Positions 16,616-24,326 of a stretch of DNA of 44,191 nt are shown here, piece by piece; the first letter of the stretch is position 1, and each line of letters begins with the position of its first letter. The notes beneath the pieces are model-generated. The model was not told where the DNA came from. It was given only the letters and a program-made list of their open reading frames with translations, and did not search any database. Source of the stretch: Deltaproteobacteria bacterium (GTDB lineage: Bacteria > Desulfobacterota > Syntrophia > Syntrophales > UBA8958); the NCBI GenBank assembly GCA_029553375.1, contig JAKPCH010000014.1, positions 1-44,191 on the forward strand. The letters are read 5' to 3'. The translations under genes were made by a program, and so were the position numbers.

Positions 16616-17703
16616 GACCGTCCCTCCTCCAGGACCTCCCGGACCAGCGCCGGGGGCACCCCGCCGTTGATGAAGGGCATGCCGGGCCGTTTCAGGAGGA
16701 CGAAGTTGATCCGCTCCCCTTCCTTCTTCTTGTCCCTCTTCATGGCCTCCATGACGGCCTCCGTCTCCACGCCGGCGGGCAGGGCGACGGGGAGGCCCAG
16801 GCTCGTCAGGCACCTCACGATCCGCTCCCGGTCCTCTCTCGGGAGGTGGCCCAGCCGTTCCGACAGGCCCGCGGCGGCGGCCATGCCCATCGCCACGGCC
16901 TCGCCGTGGGGGATGACGTAACCCGAGGCGGCCTCCACGGCGTGACCGACGGTGTGGCCGAAGTTGAGGACGCGCCTCACCCCCCGCTCCTCCTCGTCTA
17001 TCTCGACGATCCCCTTCTTGATCCGGCAGGAGCGGGAAACGACGGTCGTCATGAAATCCCTGTCCCGATCCTCGAGGGCCTTGCGGTTGGCCTCGAGGAG
17101 ATCCAGGAGATCCGGTTCCTCGATGATGCCGTACTTGACGATCTCCGCCAGGCCGTTGACGAACTCCCGGGGGGGCAGGGTCTCGAGGAGCTCCAGGTCG
17201 ATGATCACCGCCTTCGGCTGGTGGAAGACCCCCAGGATGTTCTTCGCCCCCCCCTCGTCCACGGCCGTCTTGCCCCCGACGGCGCTGTCCACCTGGGCCA
17301 TGAGGGTCGTGGGGACCTGGATGTAAGGTATGCCCCGCATGTAAACGGCGGCGACGAAACCCGTCAGGTCCCCCACGACGCCCCCTCCCAGGGCGATGAG
17401 GGCCGAGGAGCGGTCCGCCCCCTGGGCCGCCAGGGCCCGGGCGACGGCGAGGGCGGTCTCGACGGTCTTGGAGGCCTCCCCCGGGGGGAAGGTGACGCTT
17501 TGGGCCGCAAGGCCCATATCGGCGAGAAGGCCCATCAGGCGCCTGCCGTGGTGGTGGAAGACCCGTTCGTCGGAGACGACGGTATAATCCCTCCCCCACC
17601 CGCTGCGGGCGATCATGAAGACCCCCCTATCGAGGATCCCGAAACCGATGTGGATGTCGTAGGAGACGGAGGGCCGGGGGAGATTGACGCGCAGGGTCTT
17701 CAT
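16612..17703 (-). CDS. aroB: 3-dehydroquinate synthase
   Basis: NAD- and metal-dependent cyclisation of DAHP to 3-dehydroquinate. Of 363 residues. The NAD segment [20 protein letters not shown], the [20 protein letters not shown] signature, the metal ligands in [20 protein letters not shown] and the His of [10 protein letters not shown] are all present. ATG 17703 overlaps the aroF stop (ATGA), with GGGAGG upstream. The C-terminus ends at the pheA start overlap. Confidence 0.97.
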   Translation of the reverse strand: MKTLRVNLPRPSVSYDIHIGFGILDRGVFMIARSGWGRDYTVVSDERVFHHHGRRLMGLLADMGLAAQSVTFPPGEASKTVETALAVARALAAQGADRSSALIALGGGVVGDLTGFVAAVYMRGIPYIQVPTTLMAQVDSAVGGKTAVDEGGAKNILGVFHQPKAVIIDLELLETLPPREFVNGLAEIVKYGIIEEPDLLDLLEANRKALEDRDRDFMTTVVSRSCRIKKGIVEIDEEERGVRRVLNFGHTVGHAVEAASGYVIPHGEAVAMGMAAAAGLSERLGHLPREDRERIVRCLTSLGLPVALPAGVETEAVMEAMKRDKKKEGERINFVLLKRPGMPFINGGVPPALVREVLEEGRS

Positions 17704-18722
17704 GCCCGGCCTCCCTTTCCCATGGCCGCCTTCATGACCCCGATGTCCGCCATGAGATCGTAGAACTTCTCGGGCTTGAGGGACTGCATGCCGTCCGAGA
17801 CGGCCTTCTCCGGTTCGGGGTGGACCTCGACGATGATCCCGTCGGCCCCCACGGCCACGGCGGCCCGGGCCAGGGGCCGGACGTAACGCCAGTTGCCCGC
17901 GGCGTGGCTCGGGTCCACGATGACGGGGAGGTGGCTCAACTCCTTCAGGACCACGACGGCGCTCAGGTCGAGGGTGTTTCTCGTCGCCGTCTCGAAGGTC
18001 CTGATCCCCCGCTCGCAGAGGATCACCTCCTCGTTGCCCCCGGAGAGGATGTACTCCGCCGACATGAGGAGCTCCTCCACGGTGGTCATCATCCCCCTCT
18101 TGAGGAGGACGGGCTTGCGGGCCCTCCCCACGGCCTTGAGGAGGGCGAAGTTCTGGGCGTTGCGGGCGCCGATCTGGAGGATGTCGGCGTACCGCTCCAC
18201 GAGGTCCACGTCGGAGGTGTTGACCACCTCCGTGACGACGGGCAGGCCCGTCCGGTCCCCCACCTCCCTCAGGAGGCGCAGGCCCTCCTCCTCCATGCCC
18301 TGGAAGCTGTAGGGGGAGGTGCGGGGTTTGAAGGCCCCGCCCCTCAGGACGTCCGCCCCCGCCTTCTTCGCCACGTAGGCGCACTCCATGAGCTGTTCCT
18401 GGCTCTCCACGGCGCACGGACCCGCCATGACGGTGAAGGTCCCCCCCCCGATCCTCAGGGGCCCGACGGGGATCACCGTGTCCTGACCCCTGAACTCCCG
18501 GCTCGCCAGTTTGTAGGGCTTGAGGATGGGCATGACCTTCTCCACCCCCCCCATGAGGGCGATGTTCTGGAGGTGTTCCTTCCCCCGCCCGTCGCCGACG
18601 GCGCCGATGATGGTTCTCTCCACCCCCGCCGAGACGTGGGGCCGGTAACCCACCGACTCGATCCACTCCACGACCCGTTCTATCTGCCTCTCCGAGGCGT
18701 TTTTCTTCATCACGATCACCAT
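17700..18722 (-). CDS. aroF: 3-deoxy-7-phosphoheptulonate (DAHP) synthase, type I-beta with regulatory N-domain
   Basis: Commits phosphoenolpyruvate and erythrose 4-phosphate to aromatic synthesis. Of 340 residues. The first 70 or so residues form a ferredoxin/ACT-like domain ([17 protein letters not shown]) like the Thermotoga maritima enzyme, where this domain mediates feedback by Tyr and Phe. The barrel has [55 protein letters not shown] and [12 protein letters not shown] 18722 is preferred, with GGAGG ten bases upstream. First structural gene after the aromatic leader peptide. Confidence 0.96.
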   Translation of the reverse strand: MVIVMKKNASERQIERVVEWIESVGYRPHVSAGVERTIIGAVGDGRGKEHLQNIALMGGVEKVMPILKPYKLASREFRGQDTVIPVGPLRIGGGTFTVMAGPCAVESQEQLMECAYVAKKAGADVLRGGAFKPRTSPYSFQGMEEEGLRLLREVGDRTGLPVVTEVVNTSDVDLVERYADILQIGARNAQNFALLKAVGRARKPVLLKRGMMTTVEELLMSAEYILSGGNEEVILCERGIRTFETATRNTLDLSAVVVLKELSHLPVIVDPSHAAGNWRYVRPLARAAVAVGADGIIVEVHPEPEKAVSDGMQSLKPEKFYDLMADIGVMKAAMGKGGRA

Positions 18723-18775
18723 GACCCAACTACCTCCTCCGGGCCCGGGCACCGCCGCCGCCCCGGCGGTCAAAC

Positions 18776-18814
18776 AAAAAGGCCGTGGGCGGCATCTTCG
18801 ATCCGCCCATGGCC
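18776..18814 (-). terminator. aro attenuator terminator
   Basis: On the minus strand GGCCATGGGCGG (18814-18803) pairs with CCGCCCACGGCC (18792-18781) over 12 positions with one A-C mismatch, a ten-base loop, then TTTTT (18780-18776). It sits between the leader peptide stop (18849) and aroF (18722). Confidence 0.85.
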
Positions 18815-18848
18815 CTGGTTTTTCTATCTCTTTCGGTTTAAGTCAGAA

Positions 18849-18935
18849 TCACCGGCGCCTCGGGCAGACCTGTCCGTAGAAATAGAAATAACCGAACCAG
18901 CGGTTTGTCGTCTCTCTACGGTTAGGTCTGTTCAC
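18849..18935 (-). CDS. aromatic leader peptide upstream of aroF (28 aa, WFGYFYFY)
   Basis: A reading frame from GTG 18935 to TGA 18849. Residues 13-20 read W-F-G-Y-F-Y-F-Y: one Trp, three Phe and three Tyr codons in eight positions, then GQVCPRRR-stop. AAGGAG (18951-18946) lies ten bases before the GTG. An intrinsic terminator follows and then the operon for the common aromatic pathway plus pheA and tyrA. The inference is ribosome-mediated attenuation sensing Phe, Tyr and perhaps Trp together. Too short for routine gene calling; I know of no standard name for this gene. Confidence 0.82.
   Translation of the reverse strand: MNRPNRRETTNRWFGYFYFYGQVCPRRR
18865..18930 (-). promoter_or_regulatory. 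long leader hairpin spanning the aromatic codons
   Basis: In the transcript CAGACCT and CCGTAGA (18930-18924, 18921-18915) pair with TCTACGG and AGGTCTG (18880-18874, 18871-18865): two 7-bp stems separated by a 2x2 internal loop. Most aromatic codons lie in the loop and the last Tyr codon in the 3' arm. A translating or stalled ribosome must disrupt it, so it is a candidate attenuator stem. An inner AACCG/CGGTT pairing is also possible. Confidence 0.65.
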
Positions 18936-18958
18936 GCCCCGGTTTCTCCTTCGGACCT

Positions 18959-18987
18959 TTGAGATCACATCCCCGTTTGCCTGTCAA
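18959..18987 (-). promoter_or_regulatory. candidate aro operon promoter
   Basis: TTGACA (18987-18982), 17-bp spacer, TCTCAA (18964-18959), preceded by a run of ten T on the minus strand. The -10 is poor, and the implied start point falls just before the leader ribosome site. Geometry resembles the candidate trp promoter. Confidence 0.4.
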
Positions 18988-19011
18988 GAAAAAAAAAATC
19001 GGCCCGGGGGA

Positions 19012-19040
19012 TTGACTTTCCCCGCCCGGCCTTGTATCGG
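19012..19040 (+). promoter_or_regulatory. candidate promoter for the secreted protein / OmpA lipoprotein pair
   Basis: TTGACT (19012-19017), 17-bp spacer, TATCGG (19035-19040), divergent from the aro promoter and 59 bp before the start codon at 19100. The 377-bp gap 18723-19099 otherwise holds only the aro leader. Confidence 0.4.
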
Positions 19041-19099
19041 AATTTTGCGCGGAGAAATGGACAAGCTCCTCAAATGTCGCTCTTGAGAAGGGAGGTACC

Positions 19100-19537
19100 A
19101 TGAAACGTCTTGTCGTGCTCGTCGGATGTCTGTGGTTGGTGTTGGTCCTTTCACCGCCCCTTGCCGTCGGGGCGTCCGAGTTCCCCTGGATGCCCGATTT
19201 CAACCTCAAGGCCGAGGCGGACCCCTCGGGTTTCCGGGCCCGTCTGGCGGCGCGTTTCGATTTCGACGACGTGAGGATCAACGCCGTCATCCAGTCGGTG
19301 GATGAGCCCGCCGACGCCTACATGGTCCTGCGCCTCGGCGAGATGGCGAAACGTCCCCCCGAGTACGTCCTGAAGCAGTACAAGAGCCGCAAGGCGCAGG
19401 GCTGGGGCGCCGTGGCCAAGAGCCTGGGCATCAAACCGGGCTCGCCGGAGTTCCACGCCCTGAAGAGGGGTGACGACCTCTACGGCGGCGGGCAGGGCCG
19501 GGGAAAGGGCAAGGGGAAAGGGAAACAGAGAGACTGA
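19100..19537 (+). CDS. small secreted protein of unknown function
   Basis: Of 145 residues. A clear N-terminal signal peptide (KRLVVLVGCLWLVLVLSP, cleavage expected near AVGAS) points to export. The mature part has a helical central region (RINAVIQSVDEPADAYMVLR, then LGEMAKRPPEYVL), the segment SRKAQGWGAVAKSLGIKPGS and a Gly/Lys tail (GQGRGKGKGKGK). I do not recognise a family with certainty. GGGAGG lies four bases before the ATG. It is followed 26 bp later by an OmpA-type lipoprotein, so a role in the envelope is plausible. Confidence 0.75.
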   Translation: MKRLVVLVGCLWLVLVLSPPLAVGASEFPWMPDFNLKAEADPSGFRARLAARFDFDDVRINAVIQSVDEPADAYMVLRLGEMAKRPPEYVLKQYKSRKAQGWGAVAKSLGIKPGSPEFHALKRGDDLYGGGQGRGKGKGKGKQRD

Positions 19538-19563
19538 ACGAAAACGATCAAGGAGGTATGCCC

Positions 19564-20730
19564 ATGAGGAAGATCATCGCCGTCGCGGCCGTGGTCGCAT
19601 TGGCGCTGGCCCTGGGAGGCTGCGCCCTCGTCAAGACGGGTGCCGTACCGGCCCCGCCGACACCCGTGGACCTGAACCCGAAACTCGCGTCGGGGCAGTT
19701 CGTCCAGAAGGTGGATGTCTTTGAGGTCATCGCGGATTCCACCATGTCCATGGCGGACCCGTACCTGGGCAGCACCAAACTGAAGGTCGAGAAGGACCTC
19801 CTCTCCCTCTTCGACGGCACCATACCCGATCTGAGGCTCACGGCGGCGGCGCGGGCCTTCGGCAGTTTCGAGTTCCTCGGCGGCGACACGTCCCGCCTCC
19901 TGTACGGACCCGAACCCTATCGAAAGTCCCGCCTTCCCATGGCGGCGGCTGACCTCTCCCCCCGGGGCTTAAGCCCCCTGAACACGGCCATCGACGGCGC
20001 CGCGCAGGATCTGCGTGACCAGTCGGGCCGGATGGCCCTCATCATCTTCAGCGACGGCGAGGACATGGAGGCCTTTCGGCCGGAAGAGACGGCGGCGCGC
20101 ATGAAAGGCGCCTACGGCGACCGCATCTGCATCTACGCCGTGCACCTCGGTGAGACGGCCGCGGGGCGGAAACAGCTCCAGCGGATCGTCGACGCCGGCG
20201 GCTGCGGCTTCGTGGCGAAGGGCGCGGACGTCGCCTCCCCCGCGGGGATGGCGGATTTCGTCTCCCAGGTCTTCTTGAAGGCCCCAGGGGTCGTCGCCAG
20301 GCCGGCGCCGACCCCGCCCCCGAAGGAGGAGGTCGTCGAGGCCAAACCCCAGGCCCAGGCGGCCCCCGTCGTCACCCCGAAGGAGCCGTTGACCATCAGG
20401 CTCAACATCGAGTTCGACACGGCCAAGGCCGTCATCAAACACATATATCACAACGAAATCAAGAGGGTGGCCGATTTCATGAAGGAACACCCCACGGTGA
20501 AGGCCGTCATCGAGGGGCACACGGACAACGTCGGCAAGGAGGCGGCCAACATGAAGCTGTCGCAGCGGCGGGCCGATGCCGTGATGCAGTACCTCGTCAC
20601 CAAGTTCAAGATCGACGCCTCCCGCCTGGAGGCCGTCGGTTACGGACCCCACCGGCCCATCGCGACCAACAAGACCAAGGAGGGCCGCCAGCACAACAGG
20701 CGCGTGACGGCGGTCTTCAGCGGCATCTGA
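19564..20730 (+). CDS. lipoprotein with von Willebrand A-like and OmpA C-terminal domains
   Basis: Of 388 residues. It begins with a signal peptide and lipobox ALGGC (Cys20), so it is lipid-anchored. Residues about 45-240 resemble a vWA domain, with a MIDAS-like ADSTMSM and LIIFSDGED. A Pro/Ala/Lys-rich linker follows (about 245-280), then an OmpA-like peptidoglycan-binding domain with IEGHTDNVG, LSQRRADAV and HNRRVTAVF. ATG 19564 is preferred over 19558, as AGGAGG is seven bases upstream. It probably links the outer membrane to peptidoglycan and binds a partner through the vWA part. Ends at a strong terminator. Confidence 0.9.
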   Translation: MRKIIAVAAVVALALALGGCALVKTGAVPAPPTPVDLNPKLASGQFVQKVDVFEVIADSTMSMADPYLGSTKLKVEKDLLSLFDGTIPDLRLTAAARAFGSFEFLGGDTSRLLYGPEPYRKSRLPMAAADLSPRGLSPLNTAIDGAAQDLRDQSGRMALIIFSDGEDMEAFRPEETAARMKGAYGDRICIYAVHLGETAAGRKQLQRIVDAGGCGFVAKGADVASPAGMADFVSQVFLKAPGVVARPAPTPPPKEEVVEAKPQAQAAPVVTPKEPLTIRLNIEFDTAKAVIKHIYHNEIKRVADFMKEHPTVKAVIEGHTDNVGKEAANMKLSQRRADAVMQYLVTKFKIDASRLEAVGYGPHRPIATNKTKEGRQHNRRVTAVFSGI

Positions 20731-20758
20731 CGGACCCGTCCCCAAGGCGGGGAGGCGC

Positions 20759-20793
20759 GGCGGCGAGGGCGACCCCCTCGCCGCCTCTTTTTT
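20759..20793 (+). terminator. intrinsic terminator
   Basis: Stem GGCGGCGAGGG (20759-20769) with CCCTCGCCGCC (20775-20785), five-base loop, then TCTTTTTT (20786-20793). Directly after the OmpA-type lipoprotein gene. Confidence 0.9.
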
Positions 20794-20818
20794 GGCCCCC
20801 TTGGCGACCATATTTCCT

Positions 20819-20848
20819 TTGACACCGCCTTGCGCCTTCCCCTAATAT
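20819..20848 (+). promoter_or_regulatory. promoter of the glycan cassette
   Basis: Perfect TTGACA (20819-20824), 18-bp spacer, TAATAT (20843-20848), 27 bp before ATG 20875 and after the preceding terminator. Confidence 0.6.
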
Positions 20849-20874
20849 GGCGCCCCATCATTAGGTGAAGGTAG

Positions 20875-23112
20875 ATGGCTTTGGACAGGGAAGCTCTGGC
20901 GCGGGAGGGGGAGAGACTGTTCCGATCGGGGGATCTGGCGGCCGCCCGGGAGTGTTTCCTCCGCCTCCTGGCCCTTGATCCCGACGACCTCGAGGCCGAA
21001 AACAACCTCGGCGTGATCCTCCTCCAGGAGGGACGCGTCGAGGAGGCCCGGGGGATCTTCGAGGGAATCCTCGCGCGGGACCCCGCCCACGGCGACGCCC
21101 TGGTCAACCTCTTCTTGGTCCTGAGGGAGGAGGGGAGAGGGAAGGACATGCTCCCCCACCTGGAGAAGGCCCTCGCCCTGAGACCCGGAGACCTCGAACT
21201 GCAGCGTCTGTCGGCGGAGGCCCGCGGGGCTGCGGGCGAGGTCTTCTTCGTTCTCTCGGCCGGATTATGCGGTATGGAGACGATCAGCGCCGTCCTGAAC
21301 ACGATCCCGGACGTCCACTGCACCCTCGTGACCCCTTCCCAGCTGGGGCGGGAGGCCTGGGAGCGCTCCCGCGACGTAACGTCGGGCAGGGTCCTCCTGG
21401 GGGAAAAGATCTATCCCCTCATCACCCGGGACGTGGCGGCGCGGCGAACCTGCGGCGTCGTCTCCTCGGGTCTCATCTTTTTCGCCCCCCAGATCGCCCG
21501 GGACATCCCGGAGGCGAGATTCGTCTTCATCCTCCGCCACCCCCTCGAATTCGTCCGCTCGGCCCTCTACCGCAACTATTACGGCGGCCATCGGGAAGAC
21601 GTGTTTCGTCCCGCCCCCTTGAAAGGGACCGAGGGCGAGGTCGATTGGAGGGATAAGAGCCAGGCGGAGAAGATCTGCCACCTCTGGAACCTCTGCCAGG
21701 AGGCCATGGCCGCCACGGTTGATCTCCTCCCCGCCGGGGCCTCCCTCACCCTGAAATACGAGGATCTCTTCTCAAAACCCAGGGAATGGGAGCGGCTCTT
21801 CAAGTTTCTTGGTCTACCGGGACCGCCGGGGCGGCTGGCCGAGACCGCCGCCCTCCGCCGGGGAGAGGTCAAGACCACGGGACGTTTCCCCCGCGTACGG
21901 GATTGGTCGCCCTCATTCCGGGGTCTCATCGAGGACGCCTGTCGGGTCTGGGGGGTCCGGCACGGGTACCTCGAACCTTGCGGCCAGGGAGGCAAAGGGG
22001 TGAAAAGAAAGGGCTCGGGACGCCGGGTCCCCCTCGTCACCGTAGGTCTTCCCCTCTACAGCGGGGGCACCACCCTCGCCGGTGCCATCGAGGGGATCCT
22101 CGCCCAGGATTTCCGTGACTTCGAGCTCATTGTCTCCGATCACGGCCGTGACCCCTTCGTGGAGGAGGTTGCCCGCCATTACGAGAAAATGGACCACCGC
22201 GTCCGTTTCGTCCAGAGCGACGACCGCGGGGATTATCTGGGCGTCCACAACCTCGCCCGGATGATCGAGTTCTCCGAGTCGCCCTACTTCATGTGGGCTT
22301 CCTGGGACGACCGGGTGGCCCCCTTCTTCATCTCCCGGTGCCTCTCCGTCCTGGAGAAGGACGAGGCCGTGGCCCTCGCCTATCCCCGTTCCTACGTGTT
22401 TGACCGCGAGGGGAAGGTCCTGGGATACTGGGCCGACGCCCTGAAGGCCGACTCCGATGACCCGGCGGAACGCTACCTCAACGTCATCCGTGATTTGAAA
22501 CAGTGCAACGCCTTCTACGGTCTCTTCCGGCGGCCCCTGATGAGGAAGACGAGGTCCCTGAGGATGAAGGCCTATGCCCACGACAATCTCTTCCTGGCGG
22601 AGATCTCCCTCTTGGGCAAGATCGTCCAGATCGACGACGTCCTCTTCTACCGGCGGCTCACCCGCAACTACGACCGGAGTCTCGACGAACACCACGCCGA
22701 TGTCATCCGAGCCCTTGACCCCTCCTACCAGGAAGAGGGTATAACCCTTCCCTTCTGCCGTCTCACCTACGCCCACTGCGAGATCATCAACCTCTCCCCT
22801 TTGCCGGGAGAGGTGAAGGAAAGGTTGACTGCGGAGACCATCCGTTGCTTCAGGGAGCGCTGGGGTGGTAACATGCGCTACGAGCTGGACCGGCTGGTCT
22901 CCCTCGTGCGCCGGGGGATCCACTACCTCACCTGGGACGGGAGGGGACGGGAGACGGTGGGCGAGGAGGCGCCTTATCTTTCGAATTTTCATCTCTTCGG
23001 GCTTCTCAAGCGGCTTCAGGAGGGCCTGTTCATCTACCCGGAGCGCCGGGACCTGTGGGAGACCCTGGAGATCCTCAAGGACCGGGCGAGGAAGGGGAGG
23101 GAAACGATATGA
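20875..23112 (+). CDS. TPR / sulfotransferase-like / family 2 glycosyltransferase fusion protein
   Basis: Of 745 residues with three parts. Residues about 5-120 are TPR repeats (DLAAARECFLRLLALDPDD and EGRVEEARGIFEGILARDP). Residues about 120-365 resemble a sulfotransferase; the 3'-phosphate motif RFVFILRHPLEFVRSALY is good, but the PAPS P-loop is degenerate (LSAGLCGMETIS in place of xSGTT). Residues about 385-620 are a GT2 domain with VTVGLPLYSGGTTLAGAIEG, FELIVSDHG and WASWDDRVAP as the acidic metal motif. A C-terminal 120 residues are unassigned. It probably decorates a surface glycan or protein; whether the middle domain still transfers sulfate is doubtful. First gene of the cassette. Confidence 0.85.
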   Translation: MALDREALAREGERLFRSGDLAAARECFLRLLALDPDDLEAENNLGVILLQEGRVEEARGIFEGILARDPAHGDALVNLFLVLREEGRGKDMLPHLEKALALRPGDLELQRLSAEARGAAGEVFFVLSAGLCGMETISAVLNTIPDVHCTLVTPSQLGREAWERSRDVTSGRVLLGEKIYPLITRDVAARRTCGVVSSGLIFFAPQIARDIPEARFVFILRHPLEFVRSALYRNYYGGHREDVFRPAPLKGTEGEVDWRDKSQAEKICHLWNLCQEAMAATVDLLPAGASLTLKYEDLFSKPREWERLFKFLGLPGPPGRLAETAALRRGEVKTTGRFPRVRDWSPSFRGLIEDACRVWGVRHGYLEPCGQGGKGVKRKGSGRRVPLVTVGLPLYSGGTTLAGAIEGILAQDFRDFELIVSDHGRDPFVEEVARHYEKMDHRVRFVQSDDRGDYLGVHNLARMIEFSESPYFMWASWDDRVAPFFISRCLSVLEKDEAVALAYPRSYVFDREGKVLGYWADALKADSDDPAERYLNVIRDLKQCNAFYGLFRRPLMRKTRSLRMKAYAHDNLFLAEISLLGKIVQIDDVLFYRRLTRNYDRSLDEHHADVIRALDPSYQEEGITLPFCRLTYAHCEIINLSPLPGEVKERLTAETIRCFRERWGGNMRYELDRLVSLVRRGIHYLTWDGRGRETVGEEAPYLSNFHLFGLLKRLQEGLFIYPERRDLWETLEILKDRARKGRETI

Positions 23113-24326
23113 AGGAATGTCTTATCTGCCGTCACGAGGTGCAACCCTTCCTCTCCTTCGGGAGGATGCCGGTGGCCAACGCCTTCCTGACGGAGGAGGA
23201 GTTCGGGCGGGAGTACTTCTTCGAGCTTAAGGTGGGTTTCTGCCCCCGCTGCACGGCCGTGCAGCTCCTGGAGCTGGTGGACAGGGAAAGGATGTTCCAT
23301 GAAAACTACGCCTTCTTCTCTTCCACCTCCCTGAGGATGGCCGATCACTTCGCGGCCTTTGCCGGCGAGGTCATGAAGACCCTCAAGGGCCCGGACCCCT
23401 TCGTCGTGGAGATCGGGAGCAACGACGGCATCATGCTCAGGCACTTCGCCTCTTCCGGGGTGCGGCACCTCGGCGTGGAGCCCTCGGCCAACGTGGCCTG
23501 GGAGGCCCAAAAAAGGGGTGTCAACACCCTGTGCCGTTTTTTCGACGCCTCCGTCGCCGCCGAGATCGTCGCCCTTCACGGGAAAGCGGACGCCGTCCTG
23601 GGGGCGAACGTCATGTGCCACATCCCCTATCTTTCCTCCGTCTTCCAGGGCGTCAAGACCCTTCTGAAACCCGAGGGTCTCTTCATCTTTGAAGACCCCT
23701 ACCTCGGGGCGATCATGGAAAAGACGGCCTATGACCAGATATACGACGAGCACGCCTTCTATTTTTCCCTCTCCGCCGTGTCGGCGGCCATCGCCCCCTA
23801 CGACCTCGAGGTCATCGACGTGAAGAGACAGGACGTTCACGGCGGTTCTCTCCGGTACCTCATCGGTCACCGGGGGGTCCACCCCGTCGGTCGGGCCGTG
23901 GAAGAGACGCGTTTTGCCGAGGAGCAAGCCGGTCTGGGCCGCCTCGAGACGTACCACGAGTTCCGCCGGCGGGTGGAGAGGTCCCGGGACGACCTCATAA
24001 ACCTCCTCGAGGACCTGAAGGGGAAGGGGAGGTGCATCGCTGGCTACGCCGCCACCTCGAAGAGCGCCACGGTCATCAACTACTGCGGCATCACGAGGCG
24101 CCACCTCGACTACATCAGCGACACCACCCCCATTAAGCAGGGCAAGTTCAGCCCCGGCGCCCACATCCCCGTCCTGTCCCCTTCCCGCTTCCACGAAGAC
24201 CCGCCGGACTACGCCGTCCTCTTCGGTTGGAACCACAAGGAGGAGATCATGGAGAAAGAGAGGGAGTTCACGGCCCGGGGGGGGAAATGGATCCTGTACG
24301 TCCCGGAGGTCCACGTCCTGCCGTGA
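23109..24326 (+). CDS. nucleotide-sugar C-methyltransferase
   Basis: Of 405 residues, overlapping the previous stop as ATGA. The N-terminal zinc site is seen as CLIC and CPRC (residues 4-60), SAM binding as VVEIGSNDGIMLRHF, and the C-terminal C-methyltransferase domain as GYAATSKSATVINYCGI with YISDTTPIKQGKFSPG. This three-part layout is that of the TylCIII/NovU class, which adds a methyl carbon to a keto-deoxysugar nucleotide to make a branched sugar. The methylated carbon (C3 or C5) cannot be read from the sequence. It fits with the aminotransferase and SDR genes following it. Confidence 0.92.
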   Translation: MKECLICRHEVQPFLSFGRMPVANAFLTEEEFGREYFFELKVGFCPRCTAVQLLELVDRERMFHENYAFFSSTSLRMADHFAAFAGEVMKTLKGPDPFVVEIGSNDGIMLRHFASSGVRHLGVEPSANVAWEAQKRGVNTLCRFFDASVAAEIVALHGKADAVLGANVMCHIPYLSSVFQGVKTLLKPEGLFIFEDPYLGAIMEKTAYDQIYDEHAFYFSLSAVSAAIAPYDLEVIDVKRQDVHGGSLRYLIGHRGVHPVGRAVEETRFAEEQAGLGRLETYHEFRRRVERSRDDLINLLEDLKGKGRCIAGYAATSKSATVINYCGITRRHLDYISDTTPIKQGKFSPGAHIPVLSPSRFHEDPPDYAVLFGWNHKEEIMEKEREFTARGGKWILYVPEVHVLP

